Shown here: positions 12,101 to 22,635 of the stretch, piece by piece
Layout: each line of letters opens with the position of its first letter
Numbering within the stretch: the stretch's first letter is position 1
Source of the DNA: Anaeramoeba flamelloides
Taxonomy: Eukaryota > Metamonada > Anaeramoebidae
DNA length: 64,000 bases
Assembly: GCA_027625915.1 (NCBI GenBank)
Contig: JANTQA010000048.1
Coordinates: 3,286,001-3,350,000 of the forward strand
Direction: 5' to 3'
Program-made: the position numbers and the translations under genes
The notes under the pieces: generated by a model
What the model saw: only the letters and a program-made list of their open reading frames with translations
What the model was told of the DNA's origin: nothing
The model's database searches: none

Positions 12101-13712
12101 AGTGCTAATAACCCTTTTCACTCTGATCTTATTGTTCATTGCCAAAAAGGGACAGAATTATTTCGGATCCCTTTCCATTTTAATTTCATTTTTCCAAATT
12201 ATTGTCCTATTCCCTGGCATGAAACTCAATTGGCCCTACGATATTACTAATTTTTTTCAAAGCTTATCCTTTTTCAACTTTAATACCGACTATTTAGCCT
12301 TGGAATGCACGCTAACTTTGAGCTACACGGAAAAATGGTTTGCAATTCAATTAATGCCCTTCATATTAATAATATTTTTAGCCCTTCTTTATTTGGTGCT
12401 ATTTGTACACTCCAAAATCGTGAAATCCATTGGTGGCAAATTCATACATGCATTCCCTAGCCTCTGTGTGAAGCCCGAAAGCACGGAACACAGCATCTTT
12501 CTAAGGCCACTCATTTATCTCAGATATTACTTTTTTAAATTTTGGCATAGCAGGATGGATAATAAAGCCCTGCAGGGAATTAAAAACAATTGTATAAATG
12601 CTTGGTTGGCCTTTTTATTTCTTTTGTATTTAATCCTATGCCTTAAAATTTTGGAGCTTTTTGATTGCTCATATTCGGAAAATCTTAAAAGGTATACTCT
12701 AAACTATAACACCAATTATTATTGCTACGATAGTTGGTGGTATAAAATGTTACCCTTTGTAATCATTTTCGCACTTTTATATATTGTCGGTATACCCGTG
12801 TTCCTTTGCTGGGTCTTATTGTACCATTCAAAAAACGTTAATGAAAAAACATTTAATGCGCGCCTGGGGTTATTGACAAGCAAATATAAAAAGGAATGGT
12901 TCTTTTGGGAATTTGTTTTATTGATCAAAAAGTTCTTAATCGTCATTTTCTATATTTATTTAACTAATTACCCCAACGCCCAATTGACACTATTCTATTT
13001 AATTATCTTGCTGTCAATCATTCTCCAACTGTATTCAAACCCCTTTAATTCCAAGCCAAGAAACTTTTTGGAATTTACTTTGTTATCCATTACATTATTT
13101 ATTTTATTCTGCGGTTTAATTTTTTCTTCTGGGGAATTACAAGGGCTTGAATCCAAAAGAAGAGACTCGGTTACAAATGCTGTTATTGCAATTGTCGTTC
13201 TTAGTTTTTTTCTCTGGCTAATAGTCGTTGTTTTTGAAATTAAAAACGCTTTCGATTCAAAAAATAAGTCTTCAAAAATCAAGAAACAAGACAAAAAGAA
13301 CCAGAAAAAGATTGTTGATAATAACATTGGGAAGGACATTGATTTGTTATCCTCAAATGAAAAAAAAATGATCAAATTTATTCGCAATAAAAATTTTAAT
13401 ATTCGATTATTGTTGAAATATTCAAGCTCCTTAAATAATTCTAAAGCTTCAAATAATTATAATTTTTATTCCACTTTACAGAAATATTTCTCAAACAGCC
13501 AAATCCAAAATCAGAAAATTAAAAAGAAATGTACTGATTCAAAAGAAAAATATCAAAGCCTTTGGCAGAATCATATCTCAATCATAATTGCAAAATGGTT
13601 CCATAAAAAGTCCACTTTGATGCACAAAATTAAAATCTCAAAAATATTGGCCAATTATATTGAATTTTATATACAACAGTTGCATGAAGAAATCGAACTT
13701 TCTAGTCATTGA
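6144..13712 (+). CDS. Beta-helix, GCC2/GCC3 Cys-rich, multi-pass membrane protein
   Basis: I read join(6144..6324, 6479..6685, 10150..13712), 1316 residues. Both junctions are phase 1 and keep the frame: donors GTAAGA and GTAAGA, acceptors ending in TAG and AAG. Residues 1-25 look like a signal peptide. To about 245 the sequence has the GxAIYN and NNTA-type pattern of a right-handed parallel beta-helix. About 246-690 is a long array of CxxCxxGTYN repeats, each with four or so Cys, like GCC2/GCC3 (ephrin-receptor-like) modules. About 775-1160 holds roughly nine hydrophobic spans, and the last 155 residues are Lys-rich and probably cytoplasmic. Such proteins are usually surface proteins of unknown ligand in free-living protists; adhesion or sensing is my inference. 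It stops with TGA. Codons in the Cys-rich part are clearly GC-richer than in neighbouring genes. Confidence 0.85.
6686..10149 (+). other. Large repeat-filled intron of the beta-helix gene
   Basis: 3464 bp between donor GTAAGA (after AATACAGCAG) and an AAAAAG acceptor. The other introns read in this window are about 144 to 543 bp. It holds a reverse copy of repeat A (7700-8790), two long poly-A/T runs, and a degenerate tract of AAATAAAAAAAA units at about 10065-10125. A CTAAT at about 10127, 20-odd bases before the acceptor, is a possible branch site. No additional exon is needed to keep the phase. Confidence 0.7.
7700..8790 (-). repeat. Family A dispersed repeat, copy 2 (in intron)
   Basis: Reverse-oriented copy matching 300-1745, 19520-20290 and 51560-52430. 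Strongest blocks, read on the minus strand, are AACAATTTATTAATTAGGAG, TTTTTTGAAATCCAAAATTC and the TCATTTTCTAGTTTTCAAAA block. A segment reading GAGATAATTCTTTTGGTT on the plus strand occurs twice, at about 7712 and 7954, flanking a small hairpin built on TTTCACTTCATTTTC and GAAGTGAAAATTTT, so the end of this copy was partly duplicated. Confidence 0.55.
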
Positions 13713-16256
13713 GTAGTTAATTAAATTTTAGTTTGGGGGTTTCTAACAATTTATTTTTATTTATTTTATTTATTTTTTTTACAGTGAATATTTTTGTAAA
13801 CAAGTATTATATTTTTAAAGAAATAATTAATAAAAGACTTAACTTTTTATAAATAAAAACAAATTATCTGAACCAAAATTTAAATTTTAGAAAACTAAAA
13901 CAAGTTTAAAATGCATGTAATAACAGTGTTTATTCACTATAATTGTATTTAGACACTAACTCCTTGGCATTTTTTTTCTTTTATATTTTATAAACAAAAC
14001 ATTACATATTAATTACAATACAAAAATAAAAAATAAAAAACACACAACACTAAAATTAATTAAAATGTAAAAATGGGTAACAAGCTATTTCAATATAAAC
14101 AAAAAGAATATTATTGTTTAAGAATAAATCAAGTATACTTTACATGTTAAACAAAAATACATTTTTTTATAAAAATTAATCAAAAAAAAAAAACAATATC
14201 AAATGGAAAAATATTTTTAAAAGGGGTTTTAATTGTAAAATGATAGCAAATAGTTTTCATGTTCAAATATTTTTTTCTTCTTTTTTACTGTTCATTTAAA
14301 AAAAAAAAACAAATTCTAAAAATTAGTTTATTTATTAGAATTAATATAGAATTCAAATCATAAAAAAAAACTAAAATTTAGAAATGTTCAATTTCCTAAA
14401 ATTTGAATTTTAATAGTGAACAATAGTAAAATTTACTTTTTATCATTTTTTTTTTTTTTTTTTTTTTTTTTGTTAATCTTATCATTGTATTCACATGAAA
14501 TTGTCTTTCGATGTTTATTAGCGGGTATTAATATAAATTTGACAACTTCAATTTTAACCACATTGATTTAGGAGTGGAAAATAGTAGAATAATATTTTAA
14601 TTACAAGTTTTTATTGTTATACTATAATTAAAACTATTTGAAATTGTTTTTCCAGAAAGGTAATAATCCTATTCATGGTTAAAAAAAGAAAGATTTCTTC
14701 CTTTAATATATATTGTAACACTTATCTTGTTTATTTTTTAGCTTTTTGATTTTTAAGGCACTGTTTGGATTTTATACTCTGTTAGGGTTGAAATACCATA
14801 TCTGTATCGATAAAATTGATTTAAGGAATATTAATTTAAGGAAAGTCTGGAATATGGCAATTTTTATGTTTTTTTTTTTGTGATTTTTGAACAAAACATT
14901 TATTAAATAAAATTTTTCTGATTTTTGGAATTAAAGAGATAAAATTTAAGGAGATATGTGCTCTAAATGAACCTTTTTCGTACAATATAAATACTGACCA
15001 TTGATGGGGGTTCTGGTTTTCAAGATCTTTTATTCAAAGATTCAAATATATTGTGATTTGGAAGAAAATGTTTTTTATAGATGTTTTTTATTATTTATTA
15101 TTTATATGTCTACTTTAAATTCCCATGTACCAATTCCTTGAGTCTAAACTCATAAACATATTGAACCCATAAGTTTTTAATTTATTTTGATGATTAATAG
15201 TTAGTAAAAAATTAATAAATCAACAAAATCTAATTCTTTAACCAGAATTCAACTCTAAACTTTATAAACAAATTTATATTAGTGGGAATTTATAAAAATA
15301 AATAAACATAAATTCTCAGAAAAAAAAAACCTTTTGGTCCAAAAAAAAATAGTATTTTAATTTAGAAATAAAATACTGATAAATTCAAATAAATATCTGA
15401 AAATTTTCACTCCACTTTCCCTTTTTAGGATTTTTTTTACACAAGCTTTGAAGAAAGCATTTTATTCTTTTAAATGTTAAAAAAACTTTGTAAAATTGGT
15501 TGTGATTCCAAAAGGTTCTTTCTCTTGAGTTATTTTAAAAGTTGAGATATGGGATTACAAAATGGGAAATTGAAGTAAAAATTATATTAAATATATTTGA
15601 ATTTATCAGTATTCTCAAATATTTAACTAGCCATTATTGCTCAGATATATTGTTAAATATTTGGAATTCGTATGGTAAATTTATTCTTTAATCTATATGT
15701 GAGATATTATTCTAGTCTCTATGGAAATTATTTTCAAAAATATTGGGAAACCACCAATAAACATGAGGGTGATTGAAAATATTTTGTATAGAACAAAAAT
15801 CGGTGTAAATAGTGAATATCTAACCTTTTCGAGATAAATTAGTTTATTTAAATATTTATTAAAATCGTTTTTCCCAAATAAAAAAATTTTAAAAAACATA
15901 TATTTGGACAAAAACGATTTGTTAATCCTTTTAACCTCAAAAAATTGTTTTTATAAATACAAAATTAATATTACCAAAGATAAAATCTTGGTATTCCTTA
16001 AATTTTAAAATTTATTTTATTCGACAATGGATTGTCTTATTTTGTTTTTCAAGTATTAATTACAAGACTGATTTTAAGAATTTGATTCTTATCACCAAAA
16101 CACTCATATTTTGAAAAATAGAAAATTGTACCGTGTCAATTACTCAACCAATGTTCTCAATAGTACGTGGGTATTATTTAGTTTGTAAAAAAATTTATCA
16201 AAATCTGATCATTTTTTCTAATTCTTTCCATCTATTATTTATCATTAAATATCAAA
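13713..16256. other. Gene-free stretch with one hairpin repeat
   Basis: AT-rich DNA between two plus-strand genes, with long poly-A and poly-T runs (for example about 14446-14471). The only structure noticed is an inverted repeat at 15371-15614. The short open frames here lack protein-like features. Confidence 0.5.
15371..15614. repeat. Hairpin repeat G
   Basis: The left arm starts AATACTGATAAATTCAAAT and contains AAAATTTTCACTCCACTTT. The right arm contains the reverse complements AAATTGAAGTAAAAATT and ATTTGAATTTATCAGTATT. The core resembles the TTCACTTCATTTTC hairpin inside element B, and the right arm resembles a segment at about 58345-58380. Non-coding. Confidence 0.5.
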
Positions 16257-17087
16257 ATGCCACTGATCTTAATTTCTGGGTTACCGTGTTCTGGAAAGAC
16301 AACGTTAGCAAATAAATTAAAAGAAAAATTTGAAAAGCAAATGCGTGTTGAGGTAATTAATATTGAAAAGTTAGGGTTGGATCGAAACAAATGCCATTTT
16401 GATTTAAAATCAGAAATCCAATTTCGAGGATCCTTTAAATCAACAGTCAACAGAGCACTTTCAGGCAACACGCTTGTCATTGCAGATGGGATTAATGGAA
16501 TCAAAGGCTTTAGGTATGAGTTGTATTGCTCTGCACGTGAATTAGGAACAACGTTTTGCTTATTGTATTGCACAACACCGCCTGAGATCGTCCGTGAGTG
16601 GAACAGCACAAGAGAGGATGAAGTCAAGTATTCCTCGGGAATTTTGGATGATCTAATTCAAAAATTTGAACAGCCAGACACAGAAAACTATTGGGATCGG
16701 CCCTTAGTTCCCATCGATCCAAACAGCGAATTCGATCTTGACCAGATTGAAAAAATCGCAATCCAGGGAAAAAAGCTTCGCGCAAGGCAAGCAACAAAAA
16801 TCCATATCAAAAGGAAAAGTAATATCTTGTTTGAACAAGGCAAAATTGCACAAGATGTTCTTGACCAAATCTTTGAAGTGATGAAAACCGCCCAAAGCGG
16901 AGAAACGTTTAATGTTGTTTGCTTTTATACACAAACTAAAAAAAAATTCATGATCAAAAAAAAGGCTTCTTTGCCAAAATTATTGAGAGTGAAAAAGCAA
17001 TTTACAAAGACAATTGAAAATTTGAATATTTCCCAGCCAGACGAGTATTTTACCCTTTTTGTTGACTATTGTCAAAAGAATATTTAA
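16257..17087 (+). CDS. KTI12: KTI12-like P-loop protein (Elongator cofactor)
   Basis: 276 residues, no intron. KTI12 is an Elongator-associated ATPase needed for tRNA wobble-uridine modification and is related to the tRNA-Sec kinase PSTK. Residues 1-16 read MPLILISGLPCSGKTT, with a Walker A loop GLPCSGKT at 8-15. ADGINGIKGFRYELYC at about 78-93 and the REWN segment at about 112-115 are typical of the family, as is the basic C-terminal part with its LRVKKQFT segment. Yeast Kti12 is only slightly longer. The start is the first ATG of the conserved N-terminus. The upstream 150 bp is AT-rich with no competing in-frame start. The gene ends with TAA. The family assignment is firm; the role in this organism is inferred. 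Confidence 0.93.
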   Translation: MPLILISGLPCSGKTTLANKLKEKFEKQMRVEVINIEKLGLDRNKCHFDLKSEIQFRGSFKSTVNRALSGNTLVIADGINGIKGFRYELYCSARELGTTFCLLYCTTPPEIVREWNSTREDEVKYSSGILDDLIQKFEQPDTENYWDRPLVPIDPNSEFDLDQIEKIAIQGKKLRARQATKIHIKRKSNILFEQGKIAQDVLDQIFEVMKTAQSGETFNVVCFYTQTKKKFMIKKKASLPKLLRVKKQFTKTIENLNISQPDEYFTLFVDYCQKNI

Positions 17088-18577
17088 TTAGATTCCATCT
17101 TTTTATTCGTTGTTGTTGATATTATTTATTTCTTTTTCATTTTTTTTTTTTATCATCAACCAACACCAAAAAAGATTTTAAAACCAAAACAAAAAATAAA
17201 AGTTGTTAAGGTTATTTATTTGTAAATTTGAATTTTTATACCTTATTAATTTTCTATTTTAAGGGAGAAGTAACTCCAATTTATTTTTTTACCTAAAGGT
17301 AATTGGGTACTGATTTCCACAAAGATTCAATTAAATTTGCCAAACAAACTCCTTTATCAACTTTAGAAAAATGAGTTATCATTTTTAAAAAAGTTCATTT
17401 TTGAAAAAAATAAATTTTCAGAAAAAAACATCTATGGATTTTTTTTTTGAATTTTTGGATCAAAAGAAAAAAGAAAAATTTGAAAAAGATTTTTTTTGCG
17501 AGGAAATCTCACTTTGAGTAAGTATTGATAATTTATACGTATAAATCATATGGGAAATTTAATTCTATTTTAAAAATATCAGAAAAAAACCAATATTTTT
17601 CACTATTAAAGATGAGAAAAATCAAAAAGTTATTTTTTTTTTAAATGAATTATTATATCTTGAGTAAATATAAAAAAGAAATTATCGTATTTTTCAATTA
17701 TTCAGAGTGTAAATAACGTACTTTTATTATTTAAAATGTGATATTTGATAATTTTTATTATTTATTTTTTATTAGAATTATTTAATTGGAGATAATTTTA
17801 TTATTTGAAAATATTGACATAGTTGAGAAATAATAGGAAGATATTTATTTCTTCGCAAAAAAAGTAGTATTTTTTGCATAGATGAGAAAAAAAATATTGA
17901 GTGAATTTTTCTCTCTCCAAAATTAGTACTATAGTAGTACTAACTTCTCACGAGTTATTGATCACATATTTTTTTAAATGACAAAAAAAAATATTTTGAC
18001 TATTTTTTTGGTGATTTTACGATTTCCTAAAAAATAATACTAAGACTTTACCCTATGCCTAAAGTCTTCGCTGTTGGAATTTTGTTTTAACAAGATATTT
18101 TGTGAAAATATCTTGGTTCCCTATCCATTTCATTTTTTTTTTTAAAATCACTTATGCTTGTTTGTTTGAATTTTTAATCAAAGATCTAAAAAGTGAAAAT
18201 TTTAAACAAGCTTTGCTCACAAAAATCACATTAAAATTTTCAACCAAATAGAAGTTAAAACAGTCCAAAAAGATGATCTTTCAAAAACTGTCAAAAATAA
18301 AACCAAAATCCAAAAGAAAAAAAATGAAGTGCAAAAAAATGTTTTTAAAACAGTTCAGGAAACAGTTCTACTACCTATTTTCAACTGTTTTCTAGATTCT
18401 TTGAAAAACTTTTTTTTGTTTTTCCTTTTTCAGATTCAACAAAAAAGAAAAAAAAATAATCCATTTTAATTTTATGATTTGTTTATTGGTTGTTCCTCGT
18501 CTTGTCTTGTTTTTCACTTTTTTTGGCTGAATTCAATAAAATATCTTATGGTATTCACCACTCTCTTGCTCCTCCAA

Positions 18578-18760
18578 TCTGCATATTATTTTTTAATCAC
18601 TCGAGAACCAAAATTGGTGATATTTTTTCTTTTCTTTCTCTCTAGAAATCATAATCTTTACACTCAAGCTAAAGCTCTCGTAAATATTACTATTTCTCTC
18701 AAGACAAAAAGAAAAAATATCTCCAATTTTAGATCTACTCATAAAAATAATATGCATATT
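18578..18760. repeat. Hairpin repeat K
   Basis: Left arm: GCATATTATTTTTTAATCAC, then CCAAAATTGGTGATATTTT and a TTTCTCTCTAGAAAT segment. Right arm: the near reverse complement, ending in ATAATATGCATATT. Each arm is about 90 bp with roughly 80 percent pairing by eye. Non-coding; probably a small foldback element. No other copy was noticed. Confidence 0.5.
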
Positions 18761-19519
18761 TCCTCGCGATCGAATGAATAACAACAGATATATCAATATT
18801 TTTAATTTTTAAATTATTAAAAAACCACTCAAATAATTAGAAGTGAATTATTAATTATCGATGAATATTAATCAAATTAAAATAAATTTCTTTATATTTT
18901 AAGTTGAATTTCCAGGTTTTAAAAAATTGTTTAGGAGAATTTTTATATTTAATTGTTTGGTTGTTTTGCTCATATTTTTTGTTAAACAAAAATAATAAAA
19001 AAAATTCGAAATGATCTTTAAATCAAAAAATTGTATTTTTTTCAAGTTTTAAATAATAATTGTAATTTTTTTGATATTAAGTAGTTTTTTTATACTTAGC
19101 TATTTTAAACTTTGTTGTTTTATTTTAAAGTTTTTTTTTACTTTTAATCTGTAGGAAACAAGATTTCTTTTTTCTGGAAAGAAGAAAATACTTTTTTTGT
19201 ACAAATGATTCATTATAATTTGAATTTTGAACTATTTAAAAATGTGAAAAAACGAATCAAATTTTTTAAAATAAAAATTAAGTTTGGAAAAATAGTTTAT
19301 AAAAGTGAGTTCGGTTTTTTTTGATAAGCATTATTTTACTTTATTTCTTCAATTTAAAGATTTTATGATTTTATTTTATTTAACTACTAGATTTACTTGA
19401 ATTTTTTTTTTAGTATTTTAATATCTTTTGTGATAATTTAAAGGGTGAGCTTAGTTAAAAAATAAAATAAAATATTCTTCTTATTTTTATTTTTTTTTTG
19501 TAATTTGTGTTTATGCTCT

Positions 19520-20290
19520 TGGAATAGAAGAAAGACGTCATTTAAACAAATTTTTATTTTTTATTTTATTTTTTGAATCAATATTTCTTATATTTTGGAA
19601 ATGAAAGTTATAAAAGGGTAATTTATTTTTATTTTTCCAATTAGGATTATCATGATAATTGTATATCCTATTTTTGGTTTTATGTTTAAACTTATGATTT
19701 TGGGAAAAAAAATTGATTTGTTTATATTTTGCCTTATTAATACATTAATTATAATTTTCGTTAATAAAATAAAAATAAGTATAGATGAACAAATAAATGT
19801 ATAATCGGTAGAGATTTGACAAAAATTTGTTAATTATACAAGGATCTGTTTGGCAAAAAATTTCATTTATTTGAAGTTTTAAGACAATTTTTTTGGGATT
19901 TTAAAAAATGTCAATAGAGGTGCTGAAAAACAATTCCAATCAAAGAAATTGTTAGGTAACGTGTTATTTCTTGTATGTAAGAGACCCTCTAACAATTTGA
20001 ATCATTTTTGTTAGAAAAAAATTGATTTTGGATTTTTAGATTAAAATTGCCATATTGAACAATCTTTTCAAGAAAATTTTATTTTGAAAAATCAAATTTC
20101 ATCTTATAAAAAATCAAAAATTATATAAAAAGGATTAAGTTTGGAGTAAATTTTGCCAGGTATTTCGATTTTTATAGATTACAATCATCAAAATAAAAAA
20201 ATATTTATATTTTTTAAAATGTTCAATAAATTTGTTTTTAGTTTAACCAAACTAAAATCTTGAATAAGAAATAACCTCTTTTGATTCCAG
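19520..20290 (+). repeat. Family A dispersed repeat, copy 3
   Basis: The most diverged copy. It keeps the order of the blocks: CATTTAAACAAATTTTTATT, TATTTTTTGAATCAATATTTC, TTTGGTTTTATGTTTAAAC, a GAGATTTGACAAAAATTTGT block, and the ending AAAATGTTCAATAAATTTG. No open frame. Confidence 0.45.
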
Positions 20291-21378
20291 TTTTATTATA
20301 AAAAGTCGATTTTTTCTGAATTGGTGATGAAAATAATTATAAAAAGAGTCTAAAAATCATTTATTTTAAGAAAAACAATCAATTTAAGAATATTTTTCCC
20401 CTGGGAAAATCGAAAAAAAAAAATGATCTAACTAAAACTTTTTTCTATTTTAGGTTTTTATTAGGTGATATTTTTTTGCCACTCTGCAAATGTAAAAGTT
20501 GCAATTACAAATTCAAGTCAATAAAATATTTGAATATTTTGTTCCGTTTTTGTGAAAGACTACTACCTTAAAATATTTATTATCTCTTTGATTAAGGAAA
20601 GAGTGAATTTTACTATTTTTGAAAGTTTTAATAGAAAGAATCTAACTGGGAAAAAAATATTTTTTGAGTATCACAATATCTTTAAAATTTCAATCAAAAG
20701 ATTATTCATTAAAGTTTTGTGAAAATATTTAATGTTAATTGGTACTGAATCTTTTTTTTTTCAATTAAGTGGGTATTTTATTTTTACAATCTTTGTATTA
20801 TTTAATTTTTTTTATTAGTTCTTGATATTTGTTTTGGTGTGTTTTTGAAATTAATCAAAGAGAAATTAAAAAAATAAATACAAAATTTTGATTATTTTAA
20901 ATAAATCTTTTCGTTTTTGAACCCAAAAAAGAAAAATCCCTCTTTCAAAATAAACTTGTTGGTTCAAAAATGAAAAAAAATCCAATTGTGGTATATTTTC
21001 TGATTTGTTTTTTTATTCTTAAATTCCTAATCTAAAAAAGATAAAGGGACAGAAATTGCTTTGAAAATCTATATCCATCCTCATATATTCTTATTGAAGC
21101 AAAAACCCTTTTTTACAAAGTTTTTTCAAAATTCTCTTATCAAATATTTTTATCAAACTAAGCAAATACAAAAAATAGTGTTTCAAAGCTTTAAGTAAAA
21201 AGAATTAAATTATTGAAATAAAAAAAAAACTACCTCAAAAAAATTTTTCAACTCAAAGAAAAGAAAAATTGGGAAAAAATGGAAAGAGAAATCTATGAAT
21301 GATTTTGATAGTCCATTTTAATTGAAAAATAAAATGTTTTAAAATCAAACAAATAATTTCAATAAATCATTCGTTTAA

Positions 21379-21980
21379 TATATATAAACTACTTTCGAAA
21401 AATAAGGGCCCAGTTTTTCAAATTATACTCACTAAACTAATTATATGAGGAACCCTGTAAATAATCATCAATAAACTAGAAGTTGATGGATAATCATCAG
21501 AAGATTAAATACTAACAAGGTGTCGTCTTTAAAAATTTTTATACGTTGAAAAAAATCTATTTCATTTTTTGTACAAAAATTTGGCTAAAAAAAATCATCC
21601 AAAATTTTACAACATCTGGATATTATCGATTTTTTTTTCGGTTCTAAGAGTAATTTGATTGAGAATTAAATTGAAATTTTTCATCATGTAAAAATATTAA
21701 ATGTAAATCAGTGAAGATATATTGACATCTGAAACTATTTGATTGAAGAAACTAACAAACAAAAAAAAATCAAATTGTCATCTGATTGTTTGAAAAATTT
21801 TTTTTATTTTCTTCCAATTTTTCAGTCAAAAGTTTGGTTAATAAATTATGAAGTAGAAAATTTTATTTAAATTACATCATTAATCAACTGCCCAACATCA
21901 TATTGAAATCCAATAATTCTAGAACGAGATCTCGAAATTTGGGCCCCTATTTTTTGAATTTAGTTTATATATATATATAT
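21379..21980. mobile_element. Element J, TIR element of about 600 bp
   Basis: The left end reads TATATAAACTACTTTCGAAA, then AATAAGGGCCCA. The right end is the near reverse complement, with TTGGGCCCCTATTTTTTGAA followed by TTTAGTTTATATA. The GGGCCC block is conspicuous in such AT-rich DNA. The inverted repeats are about 33 bp. The interior has no coding frame. A run of TA dinucleotides lies just at the right border, so the exact target duplication cannot be read. Confidence 0.6.
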
Positions 21981-22635
21981 ATATCTATTCATCGAAAGTA
22001 TCCATTTTTCAAAACCAAGTCTAAGAATTAGATATCAAATTAAAATGAGAATTAAAATTCATTTTTGAAAATTATTTAGTAATAGGAACTAATTTGTTAA
22101 TCAAAAATTTTTCTTAAAAGTTTTTGAACTTCATGATTAAAAATAAAATCCAAGTCAAGAAGAAGAAATTGTTATCAATATTAAACAAAAGATCAAGAAA
22201 TAATGGATTATTTTTTCATATCCTCGAGATCAATTTTTTCATTTTTTCGATTTCCTTTTTTTAATTGATAAGTAAATATATGTCCCTAAGACCAAAAAAA
22301 CACTAAAAATGAAAAAAATGATCAAATACCTTCCATTAATACAATTAAAAAAACTAAATGATAAAATAAAAATAAATAAAGTTTCCATTTAACTTTTTCT
22401 TGAAAACATTTTTTGCCAAAATCATTGAATTCACACTTGAAATTATGTATATTTTTGATTCAGTATCTTGTTTAAACTCATTTACTAAAACAAATTCTCA
22501 ATTATGGGAATTTTTTTTTCACAAAAGGGACTAATTTGGTACTCAAATGTTTTTTTTAGTTTTAAATGGTAAAATTAAAAAAAAGTTAAACTTAAAAGGA
22601 TAAACTCTCTGGAAAAGCATTCTAATTTAATATAT

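Noticed and set aside
18479-18796. Overlapping open frames on both strands
   Set aside because: They mirror each other because the region is a hairpin; no protein features.
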